Assembly (NCBI GenBank): GCA_013146195.2
Contig: CM028377.1
Span: forward strand, 171,816,290-171,880,289
Direction of reading: 5' to 3'
Source: Codonopsis lanceolata
Taxonomy: Eukaryota; Streptophyta; Magnoliopsida; Asterales; Campanulaceae
DNA: 64,000 nt
Part shown: one piece after another, positions 34,590 through 45,875 of the stretch
Position numbering within the stretch: position 1 is the stretch's first letter
Layout of the letters: each line of letters starts with the position of its first letter
The notes under the pieces: generated by a model
The model's database searches: none
Seen by the model: the letters and a program-made list of their open reading frames with translations, nothing else
Told to the model about the DNA's origin: nothing
Translations under genes and position numbers: made by a program

Positions 34590-35344
34590 TAATTAATGAG
34601 TTTCCTGATGTCTTCTCGGCCGATTATGCTTTGCCTCCCGATAGAAAGTTAGAGTTTTGTATTGAACTCTTTCCAGGGACTATACCTATCTCTAGAGCAC
34701 CTTATAGAATTGCTGCATAATTGAGGGAATTGAAAAAACAGTTACAGGAGCTTCTTGATAGAGAATTCATCAAACCAAGTGTCTCTCCGTGGGGCGCACC
34801 AGTATTATTTCTAAGGATGAAAGACAATAGATTGAGGTTGTGTATAGATTACCGCCAGCTAAACCAAGTGACGATTAAGAACAAGTAACCCTTACCGCAT
34901 ATAGATGACCTGTTTGATCCACTCCAAGGATCAGCAGTGTACTATAAGCTTGATTTGAGGAGTGGTTACCATTAGTTTAAAGTGAGAGCAGAGGATGTTC
35001 CGAAGACAACATTCCGCACGAGATATGAGCACTATGAGTTTGTGGTGATGCCACTTGGGTTGACGAATGCACCAGAAATTTTCATGGATTTGATGAATAT
35101 GGTGCTTCACAATTATCTTGATTGCTTTATGGTAGTCTTTATCGATGATATCCTCATATACTCGATGTCACGGGAGGAACATGGGGAGCATTCGAGACTA
35201 GTTCTATCTATCCTTCGAGATAAGCAACTTTTCGCTAAGTTTAGCTACTGTGCGTTCTGGCTCAAGGAGCTATCTTTCTTGGGGCACGTTGTTTCTAATG
35301 CCGGTATTGCAGTGGATCCTTCGAAAGTGGAAGCATTTGCTTAG
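34590..35344 (+). pseudogene. Gypsy RT with several stops
   Basis: Motifs in order are PPDRKLEFCIELFPGTIPISRAPYR, LCIDYRQLNQVTIKN, LDLRSGYH, DVPKTTFRTRYEHYEF, MPLGLTNAPEIFMDLMN and VVFIDDILIYS (intact catalytic FIDD), ending FLGHVVSNAGIAVDPSKVEAF. Stop codons interrupt at about 34717, 34886 and 34974. The longest open part is 34982-35344. Confidence 0.85.
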
Positions 35345-35900
35345 TGGATGAGACCTAGTACGGTTACTGAAGTCAGTAGTCTTTTAGGCTTGGCGGGTTA
35401 TTAACGTAGGTTAATTGAGGGGTTGTTCGAGGATTGCTACCTCAGTGATAAACTTGACGCAAAAGAACAAATCTTTTGTTTGGAGTGATAAGTGTGAGGT
35501 CAGTTTTAAGGAACTTAAGAGAAGGTTGACTACAGCTCCTCTCTTGACATTACCTAGAGGAGGCGAGAACTTTGTTATCTACAGCGACGTATCAAAGGAA
35601 GGTTTGGGTTGTGTACTTATGCAAAATGGGAAAGTAATTGCCTTTGCATCGAGGAAGTTATCACCACATGAATAGAATTATACAAAGCATGATCTAGAGT
35701 TAGCAGTGATTATTTTCCGTGTTTCATAAATGGAAACACTGTCTTTACAGAGCAATGTTTGAAGTCTTCACAGATCATAAGAGTTTGAAATACCTTTTCT
35801 CTCAAAAAGAGTTAAACATGAGGCAGAGGCGGTGGATGGAGAAACTTAACTAAGGACCATGATTGCACTATTCTATACTATCCGGGGAAAGCGAATGTGG
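35345..35900 (+). pseudogene. Gypsy RNase H
   Basis: FKELKRRLTTAPLLTLP, then VIYSDVSKEGLGCVLMQNGKVIAFASRKL, the conserved start of RNase H with its catalytic Asp. A frameshift and stops follow, with FHKWKHCLYRAMFEVFTDHKSL-like text to about 35800. Confidence 0.75.
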
Positions 35901-37480
35901 TAGCAGATGCTTTGAGTTGGAAATCTTATTTGTCTTGCTTGATGATGCGTGATTGTAGCCCTATTGAGAATGGGTGCAATGTTATTTTTGCTAGTGTTCG
36001 AGCTACACTTGTGTTGTTTGGGAAGATTAAGGAAGCGCACGATATTGATTCGGAATGCAAGAAGATCATTGATGGGTTGAATGAGAGCAAGGCACTTGAG
36101 TTTACGTTAAACCATGATGGGATTTTGACCTTTCGAGGCAGAGTTTACGTTCCGACGGTTGGGGAAGTTAAGCGACTAGTTTTTGATAAGGATCATAAAG
36201 CCAAGTATACAATACATCCAGGGAGTACCAAAATGTATAGAGATTTGAAGAAACAATTCTGGTGGGACGGGATGAATAGGGAAATAGCTTAGTATATTTC
36301 GATATGCTTGATGTGTCAACAGGTTAAGGTCGAGCACTAGAGGCTCGTAGGTTTGTTGCAGCCACTAGAGATTCTGGAATAGAAATGGGAGCACATTACG
36401 ATGGACTTCGTGACGGGATTTTCGTGTACACGTAGAGGATTTGATGCAGTTTGGGATATTGTAGATAGGTTGGCAAAATCTTCACACTTTGTACCTATTG
36501 TGATGACCTACACCTTGAGTGAGTTAGCAACGCTCTACATTTAGGAGAGCGTCATATAGGGATCCTAGATTCACTTTGAGATTTTGGCAGTCATTGCCGG
36601 AGGCCTTGGGAACAAAACTGAACTTTAGTATGCCCTTCCATCCACAGTCTGATGGTCAATCTGAAAGATTAATACAAATTTAAGAGGATATGCTTCGTGC
36701 CTATACCATGGATTTCAAGGGGAGTTGGGATTTACATTTACCATTAGTTTAGTTTACATATAACAACAGTTACCAGTCTAGCATTGAGATGGCGCCTTAT
36801 GAGGCATTGTATGGGTGTAAATGTCGATCATCGATTTGTTGGGATGGGGAATTGGTACAACAATCGGCCAAGAGTGTGAAATTGATTAGAGATAGGTTAC
36901 TTCCAACTCTGAGTCGACAAAAAGCTACGCTAATAATCGCAGACGTGCTCGTGAGTTCTAGGTTGGTGACTATATATTTTTGAAACTATCGCCACGACAG
37001 GGTACTAAGGGCTTGTTTGGTAGTCGGATAAGGATAAGCAGTATTATTGATCCTAGTACTATTAGTGTCTTCGCTATTAATCCTCACTTGTATATCGGGG
37101 GTAGTTTTGAGATTACAAATGTTAATCACAATTTTTTTTAGTGAAGGCGCTATTAATACCACCCTCCCCCTTGGTATTAATAGTGAGGAGATAATGACTT
37201 TATCCGGGTAACTCGTGCTATTAGTCCCGACCACCTATTGCGTAGCAAACATCAGACAACTCGGCTTATTAATCATATCCAGCCTTAATCCTGGCTACCA
37301 AACGACACCTAAGAGGTTTGGCAAGAAGGGGAAACTTTCACCGAGATTTATTGGTTCGTTTGAAATTCTTTAGAGGATTGGAGTGTTGGCTTAAAGGATT
37401 GCTCTACCACCTTCTTTGTTGGATAATCACAATGTATTCCATGTTTCCATGCTTAGGCGACCGTGTTCTCCCGCCTTCAA
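35897..37480 (+). pseudogene. Gypsy integrase, interrupted by a MITE
   Basis: The zinc region is recognisable (YTIHPGSTKMYRDLKKQFWWDGMNREIA, then ISICLMCQQVK), followed by KWEHITMDFVTGF (first catalytic Asp), a deleted middle, then MPFHPQSDGQSERLIQI (Glu region), MAPYEALYGCKCRSS and LKLSPRQGT. The frame resumes after the MITE as RFGKKGKLSPRFIGSFEIL. The DNG-bearing strand is missing and at least six stops occur. Confidence 0.8.
37009..37309. mobile_element. Tourist-like MITE inside gypsy integrase
   Basis: 301 bp with inverted ends GGGCTTGTTTGGTAG and CTACCAAACGACACC, flanked by TAA on both sides (37006-37008 and 37310-37312). TAA target duplications and GG..CTGTTTGGTA ends mark PIF/Harbinger Tourist elements. 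Removing it restores the integrase reading through the TAA-containing Lys-Arg-Phe-Gly segment, so it inserted into already placed gypsy DNA. It encodes nothing. Confidence 0.9.
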
Positions 37481-37500
37481 GTTACGCAGAATTGTGTTGA

Positions 37501-38186
37501 ATTGTCCTAGCTACCCTCAGTTATCCTACCCAAATGACCCAAATACCCCCACAGTTACCTTTAGTTCGAGTTTCAGCTACCTTTCATGCCATTTTCAGTC
37601 ATTTGTGAGTTCACAAACCTTGAGAGCTATCTTGTGTGGGAGATGAAGGTGATATTGGTGTGTGTGATTTGATCCCTTACGATCCAACCAACCATTTTGT
37701 GAACCAAGACAACCAAATCGAAGCCCTCGACAAGCAGAGTAACCTCTACTAATTAATTACATGTTCGTTTCCTTGGCTTGTTAAACGAGCCTAAGTAAGT
37801 TACTAATTAATCCCCTATTTTGTATGCTTAGGATTGCAAGTATGCTAGAAATTATTTAGACTTGTTATATGCTTAAAACTTGATTTTGACGTTTGCATGT
37901 GCCCATTACGTTGGTTGGAAGAATGGCTTGCCTATGTTCTATTTATGGTTGCAAAGAATTGATTTAGTAAATAAATTGATCTATTGGATAAAGTGAACCT
38001 CAAATTACCTATAAATTGATTTAAGAATTCAAATTTGGGGTTTCAATGCATGTAGCAATTATACCGTTGTCGAATAAATTGTAGTAAAGACTCAACGGAG
38101 TCGAATTTATGAGAGAATTGGATATTACGAATAAGGTATTTAATCCCTATGATATTTGGAATTTGATTGACTAGGATTATTATTAT
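37501..38186. other. Non-coding region after the gypsy remnant
   Basis: May include the 3' UTR or LTR of the gypsy element, but no boundary is visible. No gene seen. Confidence 0.4.
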
Positions 38187-38966
38187 CTATATTATAATAC
38201 AACTCATGGTCTAACTGGCGGTCATGGTCGAATTGTACTAAACATAACTGATGGTCCATATTGATTCGTAAGCATATGAGTTACAAATGAACCCCTCAGT
38301 TATGAGTTATGTTTGAATTACCTCTCTAGAATTACATATAAAACCTTCACTTGTGAGTTTTGTTTGAATTACCCCGTTAGTTATAAATTTTGTTTATCCT
38401 GACCATTCATTAAACTTATGTCAAATCAGGGGCTAACTGGCGGCCCTGATCGAATTGTGTCAAACATAATTGGCGGTCCAGATTGATTCGTAAATATGTG
38501 AGTTATATATAAATCCATCAGTTATGAGTTTTGTTTGAATTATCCCCCCCAACCAATAAGTATGTAATAACCCCTTAGTTATGGTTCTTTTTTTTTTTTT
38601 GAATTATCTTTTTCACACCAATTACAGTTACAAAAATATTTTCCTCTAACACATTTTTTTAACCACATCCTTCCGTTTTAGTTGACGAGATAGTTATTTA
38701 TAATTTATCCCGAGCATCCATTGAGTTGATCACATACCGACACCGTGTCTATAGCACGAACACAAATACTATGTTTAATCACATATGAACTCATCAGTTA
38801 TGAGTTTTGTTTGAATTACCCCCACCCTCTCTACAATTACATATAAAACATTCAGTTGCGGGTTTTGTTTGAATTACCCCCTCAGTTATGAGTTTTGTTT
38901 ATCTCGAACATCTATTGAATTGATCTCATACAAATACCGTGCCTATGACACGGGCACAAATACTAG
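38187..38966 (+). mobile_element. Non-autonomous Helitron, plus strand
   Basis: 5' end TCTATATTATAATACAACTC after an A (38186); 3' hairpin CCGTGCC TATG ACACGGGC then ACAAATACTAG ending at 38966 before a T. An inner copy of the 3' end (hairpin near 38737-38752, ..AACACAAATACTAT) lies about 210 bp upstream, and the GGTCTAACTGGCGGTC..AACATAA block is repeated at 38208 and 38430, so the element is internally duplicated. It encodes no protein. Confidence 0.75.
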
Positions 38967-39137
38967 TATATACTAATATTAATACCACTTATCATATTTA
39001 TCGTTAATATGTATTATTATTATTATTATTAGTTAATGGCTAGAAAACAAAGAGTTTGTAAAACCTCCATATGGATGCTTTACAATGAAGATTTATTAAA
39101 AGATGGTGAGGTGACACATCCTAATCCTTCCTCACCA

Positions 39138-39183
<46 letters not shown>

Positions 39184-39544
39184 CTCTTGCTTTTTTATTT
39201 GTTGGGATGCTTCTAGTCGTCATCTGTGTTTCTAACTGTGCTCCTTTTTGCAGAACTACTAACATGGTGTTTTCAAGAAGGTTTTGTCCGGGAGAATTGT
39301 TTCTTTTTTCTTTTTCCAAGGCTATTTGTGTTTATTTTAATTTAGGGATATTTATGTTTTAATTTTTTTAATATTTTTGTTGTTTTCCTTATAAAACCAT
39401 GTTCTTTAATGTTTGATGTTAATTAAATTTATTTTTAATGTTGGATTTATCAATATTACAAGTGTGTTTACGATAGCATAACAACAATTAAACTAATAAA
39501 TTTAGAAATAGTAGTATTAAGAAAAAATGTTATGAACTAAGATC
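38967..39544. repeat. AT-rich stretch with (AT)n tract
   Basis: A (TTA)n-like run near 39012-39030 and a clean (AT)n tract at 39141-39180. No gene seen; the Tyr/Ile-rich open frames across the tract are artefacts. Confidence 0.7.
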
Positions 39545-39935
39545 AAAACATTCTAAAATAAAGGGTTTATTTCATAAAAAACTGACATATTTTATTTTTT
39601 TCGTTTTAAACTATGTGTTGTTTTTTTGCATGTAAAACATCAACCCAATTTTTTTTTTCCAATTAAAACTTTTCCTCAAAAAATTATTAGTTTTTGTAAC
39701 GGGAATGTGATTGGACATCCCAGTGGTAGCCTACGTGGACTGGGCGGGAAAGCTCATGTCCACGTCATTCTTCCAGCCAAATTTAAAACAATTTTGTTAT
39801 AAACATTGTCCTATTTTTAAATTTCAAAAACAACTCATGATCTTTGACGAGATTTTTACAAATTTTAATGCAATACAAACCTCATACAATTGTGAAAATT
39901 TCAAAATGAAACCTGACTATTTTTACCATTTTATC
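39545..39935 (+). repeat. Dispersed repeat, copy 1 (plus)
   Basis: AT-rich, with a central GC-rich word ACTGGGCGGGAAAGCTCATG near 39737. It matches the reverse complement of 43205-43520. Function and class unknown. Confidence 0.65.
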
Positions 39936-40061
39936 TTTAATTATTTTTGTTAATTTAATGATAAAATCACATGCACTTAGTTTTAAAGAAAATTACATAT
40001 TATATCAACATTTATAATAGATTAAATTATTATTTTTTAATTTGTGTGTTCAAGACAATTA

Positions 40062-40129
40062 CTCTCTTTGTTCCAGATAAATAATCTATTATACTATTTG
40101 AAATGTTTCATGTTCAGAGACCACTTTCT

Positions 40130-40225
<96 letters not shown>

Positions 40226-40403
40226 TTCCAACGTACTAGGAAAAGAATTCACTATTCTATTTTGGAATGTTTTATTTAAAAAATCCACTTTCAAAAAATT
40301 AAGGCATAAAAGTGTTATTTTGTAACTTATAAGCTACTAAAAGTGTCATCTTTTTTTAAAAAGTTTGACTATCAAACATGGACTATTTGCCCAAAACGGA
40401 TGG
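40062..40403. mobile_element. Stowaway-like MITE with internal (AT)n tract
   Basis: Ends CTCTCTTTGTTCC.. and ..CCAAAACGGATGG with TA at both borders. The interior (GTTTCATGTTCAGAG, AAATCCACTTTCAAAAAATTAAGGCATAAAA) is a diverged reverse copy of the MITE at 60580-60757. A ~90-bp (TA)n tract at 40135-40224 has expanded inside it. Confidence 0.65.
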
Positions 40404-40829
40404 TATATAATATTTCATATTTATACACATCGATGTGTGCGGAGTGTACAACTCGAGAAATTTGAGTAGAAAAATTTCTAAAATTTAACTGTATTGCCAA
40501 ATGATGACAATCCTTGGACAAGTGCAAAAACCTTAAAATGTAGGCTACACCTATGTTCAAACTAAGTGCATGTGAGATGAATAATCAATTTGTATCTATT
40601 ACACATGCATCGTGGGATTCCATTATAAAGAGCTGAAACTATTCATTTGACTTTCCTTTCTTTAGTATTTTTCATTTTTATTCTCATTGATGTTAGCGAG
40701 TCATCGACGAGGTCATGATTATTTTAAACAAGAAATCTTAACCAATCAATTTGATCCGGCTCAATTGAACAGTATTGTAAAATTTAAAATAATAAATAAG
40801 TGTTTGACATAAATTACCTTTTTCTATTA

Positions 40830-41087
40830 CTCTCTCTATCCATAAATTATCGTCTTCCTTTCCTTTTTCGTCCGTCCCAAAATAATTGTCCAGTTTGAAA
40901 CTTACCTTTTTAGAACATCACTTTTACCATTTTATCCTTACTTTTTCATTCTACTTTAATTATGTGTCACATACACATGGGCTTTAAAGGAAACTACATA
41001 TTAAACCAATATAAATAATCAAGTCAATTGTTTTTTCTTAAACTGTGCGTCGGGTCAACCAGGACGATTATTTAGGGACGGAGGGAG
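40830..41087. mobile_element. Stowaway-like MITE
   Basis: 258 bp with inverted ends CTCTCTCTATCCATAAATTATCGTC and GACGATTATTTAGGGACGGAGGGAG, flanked by TA (40828-40829, 41088-41089). CTCCCTCCGTCCC ends and TA targets are standard for Stowaway (Tc1/Mariner). Confidence 0.85.
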
Positions 41088-41742
41088 TAATACAAAAAAT
41101 CATGAGGAGAAGATGAAAAGTTACTAACAATTACTAATAATCAATTTGAGCCAAAATATATCTTTGTTGAATGATATAGGAAGCTTTAAATGTTTTGATC
41201 CGGATCAATTTGAGCCAATTAGCACAACTCTTTTTCTTTTCCCTTCTTAATTGTTTTAATCATTACATGAAAACAAAATTCAAAACCAAGTCATTAAATC
41301 GAGATATGTATGAGAAATATGAATCGAGATATATATAATCAGTGAGCTTTCTCAAGATCAAATGTTAAATCAAATTGACTATTCCTTCCATTAAAACAAA
41401 AAAAGATTTATTAAATTGGAACTTTCGATTTTTTCAGTCGAAAAAGTATCAAGTCTTTAGAACAATCTGTTAGCATTGAAGACAACAATCTAAAACTACA
41501 ACCTTTAAACCCTGAAAATATTTCCTCTTATCTTGAAAAACAAGGTTCTAAAAATCGTTAGGCGGCCGCTAGACGGCACACTAGTGCCTAGCGCCTAGGG
41601 GACTAATCGGGGCCTAGAATTAAGACATAATTACCATTTTTTTTTTGATAATTTACATCAAAGATAAAACACATTGTAATTTTTTTTTATGGAGAAATTT
41701 ATGAGATTAGATGGATGGAGATAGGAATTGTGGAGAAAAGGG

Positions 41743-41793
<51 letters not shown>

Positions 41794-42950
41794 ACGAAGG
41801 TCGATTAGGCGGCGATCCTTGGAGAGAGAAAAAGGAGCGCCTAGGAGATATATAGGGGGTGGAATCGGGCGGGAAAGCCCGTAACCCGATAACCCCTCAT
41901 CCCGATCCCGTCCCGATAGATTTCGGTATCTTGATTTCAATTTCTTTTGATCCTTTTTGATAATAAATCCGGACCGAGAAAAATCGGATCCCGACCAAAC
42001 CGGGATATAAAAATTAGATTTGGCTCGTAATCCCACCATGATGAGACTATAATCTTTATGTGTAACAATATTTTTTTAGTAGAGAACTTCTCTTCAAATG
42101 GTAAAGTATCTAAAGGTAAATATTTTTAAAATGTTACTTCATCGTAATTTTGTAACAATCCTTGATTTCAGTTCATGTACTATTGTTATATTTAGATTAT
42201 CACTCTCTCTCTCAAGTATGCTTGAATATTGTACTTAATGGTGAATATTTTTAGAATATGTCATTAAGTGAACAAAATGCATCCCACTCGTAGGAGAAGC
42301 TACATAAATGCGAAAAAGTGATAGGGCACAAAAAAAACAATATTAATTATGAAAATAAATTTAACAAACTCCGTTTCATATACTTGATTATATTTTGTGA
42401 TTTTGTTTAGCAAAGAGCTGATTTTAAAAATAAACAATGTCTAACATTCTCACAATATCCTTATAACTAATCCCCTCCCAATGTAATATATGCAATTAAG
42501 CATTTTGATTTTATTCAAGAAATTTTTTATAAAAATTGTTATAAAATCAAATTCATTGAACTTTATGCCTTTATATATAGTTAAAATATATAATAACTTA
42601 GTAAATTAGTATTATTAACTCACAAATTAACAAATTAATTAATTAAGTCGGACGCGGGTCGGATTCGGGAATCCTAAAAAGCCGCATTGATAGTCGGATG
42701 GGTAATCTTGATAATTATTAATACCGTCCCCTAATATATATCCCGAAAAATCGGATCGGGATTTGTCCGGATCGGAAATTACGGGATCCATCCTTGAGAG
42801 AGAAAAAGGAAGAGATATACTCGAATCACCACCGAATAAATCACAAAAGAAAGATATGACATGGTCTACATCCAACTATCCTTTCGAGCGAGAACGAGGA
42901 CTTAGAATTGACTAGAAAATGGAATAGGTGATAGCGTGAGAGAGTGACTT
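41088..42950. other. Non-coding region with GC-rich reiterated patches
   Basis: An (AT)n tract lies at 41744-41791. Around it, 41560-41605 and 41798-41850 repeat words such as GGCGGC and GCGCCTAG. Patches at 41865-42010 and 42645-42795 are rich in CGGGAT/ATCCCG words (..TCGGATCGGGATTTG..), the same kind of text in both. No gene is seen; the Ile/Tyr-rich frames over the AT tract are artefacts. Confidence 0.45.
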
Positions 42951-43181
42951 TCACAATAGGAATTCTTTGATCAGAGACATGTTTTCTATCTTATAGTCTA
43001 CGAGCGGGGATCTTTCGTATACCTGCCGGGGAACTCGAACGGAAGGACCAAGAGGACCCGCTTCATTTTGAAGACCTTCCTTGATCATAAAATGGCTACT
43101 GATTTGACTCAAGAAATTAGATCTTCCCGCTTCAAGAATTTGATCCGTAAATCTAATCGATTCGATAGGTTTTCTTATCAT
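42951..43181 (-). other. Unassigned 76-codon open frame, higher GC
   Basis: The frame reads MIRKPIESIRFTDQILEAGR.. and is less repetitive and more GC-rich than its surroundings. Its composition would suit an organelle-derived or former coding fragment, but I do not recognise the family. It lies directly between the CGGGAT-rich patch and the dispersed repeat at 43205. It may be chance. Confidence 0.2.
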
Positions 43182-43204
43182 TTCGCGTGTATATATATAT
43201 CAAT

Positions 43205-43520
43205 GGTCTGCAAACTATCAGAGTTTTTTTTTTTAGTTTTATTTTAATAATTGTATGAGATTAGTATTGCATTCAAATTTGTGAAAATCTTGCTAAAGAT
43301 TGGGTTGTTTTTTAAATTTAAAAATAAGAAAATATTTAGAACAAAATTATTTTTAGTGGAAAGAATGACGTAGACATGAGCTCTCCCGCCCAGTCTACTC
43401 CCATTGCAAAAACGAACAATTTTTTAATGGAAGGTTTTAATTGGAAAAAAAATGTTGGATTGAAGTTTTACATAAAATAAAGCAACATATGATTCAAAAC
43501 GAAAAAAACTAAAATATGTC
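43205..43520 (-). repeat. Dispersed repeat, copy 2 (minus)
   Basis: Reverse-complement match to 39545-39935, including AGACATGAGCTCTCCCGCCCAGT near 43373-43395. The pair forms an inverted repeat with arms of about 0.3-0.4 kb and a 3.3-kb spacer. Confidence 0.65.
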
Positions 43521-43588
43521 AAGATTTTTATACAATTCACCCTAAAATAAATTACAACACTCTTAAAGTGGAATGGATATATATATGT

Positions 43589-43935
43589 TTAAATCTCAAT
43601 TTTGGTCACCTTACTTTCGGCCAAAATTCATTAAGCCCGCTTTACTTTTTTCCACTCAGTTTAATCACTCTACTTTTACATAATTAGAGTCACTCCATCC
43701 ATATATTTGGATGGAAACTTTAATTTTTTTTAGGAAAATCAAAAAATACACTTATTAAATTTGGGGGTTTTGAGGGTCTTCTTCTTCTGTCAAACATAAT
43801 TTTTACTTGAATTTGTCAACACACGTTTCAAAGGTAAGGGACATTATTGTCTTTCCAAAGATTTCCATCAAACTTAAGTAACAAAAATGATTCTAGTGAC
43901 CTTATTAATTTTCGAAGCCAAATAGAGTGATGAAA
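43589..43935. mobile_element. Truncated Mutator-type MITE
   Basis: The left end GTTTAAATCTCAATTTTGGTCACC.. matches the ends of the complete element at 47657-48096, and the interior matches too (TTTGAGGGTCTTCTTCTTCTGTC..CAACACACGTTTCAAAGGTAAGGG). The right end breaks off near GAAGCCAAATAGAGTGA without a terminal repeat. Confidence 0.7.
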
Positions 43936-45684
43936 GAGTATATCGAGAAGATTAGGACACTTTTCATAAAAGATAAAATTTTGATTCACCGTTGGTGTAA
44001 TATCTTTTTTTATACAAGCGGCTTGAAAAATGCATTGTTTGATGATAATTTTTCTAAACTACAATCTTATTGGTTCTTTAATCACATATTAACTACATAC
44101 AAGTATTTTAGACATACATTGAATTATTTGACACTAAATTGACGAAAGTTGTATTTTAAGATAGATGATAAAATAAAATTTTGAGTAGTTCTCCCTTGAT
44201 TCGTAAAAGGATCTTCACTCTCACAATTTAATCCACCTTTTTTATATAATTTTTTTAAAAGAAATTGGAGAACATACGATTTTAATTTTTTCAATTAAAA
44301 AGTTGGAAGAAACATAGACTGGACCTTAACCTTTAATTTTGATTATTTTGGTGGATTGGGTGAAAAGAATCTGGCGTAAGACCGTCTTTCCTAAATTTGA
44401 CCTAAATTTTTTATTATTTAGAATAATATTATGAAATACGATTAAAACATTCTAAGATTAAAAAAAACTCCCTTAATTTTTTATAACTTAAAACTAAGTA
44501 GAATGTCATGAATCTGAATCAAACGAATTCTCATGTTACTTCATTTTAATGGAAATATTTAAATTGCTTTTCTACATTTAAAATTTTGATTCACCTTTGG
44601 TGTACTTTTTTATTACACAAGCGTAGTAAAAAAAGCATTATTTGATGAGAATTTTTCTAAATGATAATCATATCGGTTCTTTATTCACATATTAAGTACA
44701 TACTAGACATAAATTAATTTTTTTGAAATAAATTGACTAGAGTTTTATTTTAAGACATTTGATTGGTTGATACGAACATTAAATTTTGACAAAAACTTAG
44801 GTAAGACGGTCTTACAGAGATATTTTATGTAAGACAGATCCTTCTAACCGACCCAACGTGTGTTGATGAGTTAAGCTATGAGATGGTGGTGCTCCGTCTT
44901 ACGAATAAAGATCTATAAAATGGTTTTAAAGGAGACTTACCCTTAAATTTGAAGGCACTATAAACTTAATTTTAAAAGGGCACTCAAGCAAAGATCTTGA
45001 AGTCGGTTCCAATCATATTCTTAAAAGGGCACTCAAGCGAAGATCTTGAATTCCTTGGTTTCGGTCCTCGTACCAATAAGAAATCACACTTACTTTTCAG
45101 AAATAATTATTAAAAATTTAAAAGTAAGTAAAATATCAATTAGTATAGTGTATGATATAAACAACGGATTTTCATGTTATTTCATTAAATAAAAGAGATA
45201 TTTAAATTACATGTGTAAATTTAAAATAAATACCATCAGTGTATCAAGAGATCTGTGGTAAAGACTTATAAAGCCAATATACTACCTAGACTAGTACAAT
45301 ATTGACTTATAAATTACAAGAGAATAAGCTGTCGAAATATACAAACCTATCAAAAATAAAGAAGTGTAATTCTAATGTAATATTATTACGGATCTTAATT
45401 CATAAGATATAGCCTCAATTTTTCACAACTCAACTCATTCAACACACGATAGGTTGAATCATAATGATCGGTTTTACTAGAAAATACATGTGAGACTATT
45501 TTTTCTTTAAGTTTTTACCAATAAAGAGAATACAACAACTTGTAGACCAAGATAACATTTACGGGCTAACAAATATTTCTTTCATTCCTAAACGATTGTC
45601 TTATTTTAATAAGTTGAGGGAATCGGAAACACCTATTAGACTTGACACATAGATTGAGAAAACATAATTTATTTTATTAAAATA
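43936..45684. other. AT-rich non-coding stretch
   Basis: No gene recognised. Two similar segments, TTTTGATTCACC.TTGGTGTA..TTTGATGA.AATTTTTCTAAA, occur near 43977 and 44587, and GTAAGAC.GTCTTAC-like words recur. A direct repeat AAAGGGCACTCAAGC.AAGATCTTGAA lies at 44977 and 45023. Confidence 0.5.
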
Positions 45685-45875
45685 CTCTCTTCATCTCAAA
45701 ATAAATGACGTTTTAGCACAAAAAAATTATCTCAAAATAAATGATGTTTTAGAATTTCAAGACAAATTTATCCATATTTTACCAAAATTTCTCATATTAA
45801 TTACTCTCTAATTAAATGTTGTATTGGGAATGCTTTAATGTTGAGAATATGAAAAGTTTTTTTTTTTAAAAGGTA

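Larger units (their letters stand above)
33881..37500 (+). mobile_element. Chromovirus-like Ty3-gypsy retrotransposon remnant
   Basis: Plus-strand order protease, RT, RNase H, integrase, with wording typical of the plant Del/Tekay chromoviruses (FPDVFS..LPPDRKLEF, DFDVIVGMDWL, MDFVTGF). Stops interrupt every domain, and a Tourist MITE lies in the integrase tail. I do not see a chromodomain, and no LTR pair is recognisable. Confidence 0.8.

Noticed and set aside
40044..40325. Open frames with long Tyr-Ile runs on both strands
   Set aside because: They are translations of the (AT)n tract; the same artefact occurs at 39036-39362, 41707-42039 and 32920-33138.
42951..43181. Naming the frame as a specific organelle gene
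   Set aside because: I could not match it to any plastid or mitochondrial protein I know, so only composition is reported.
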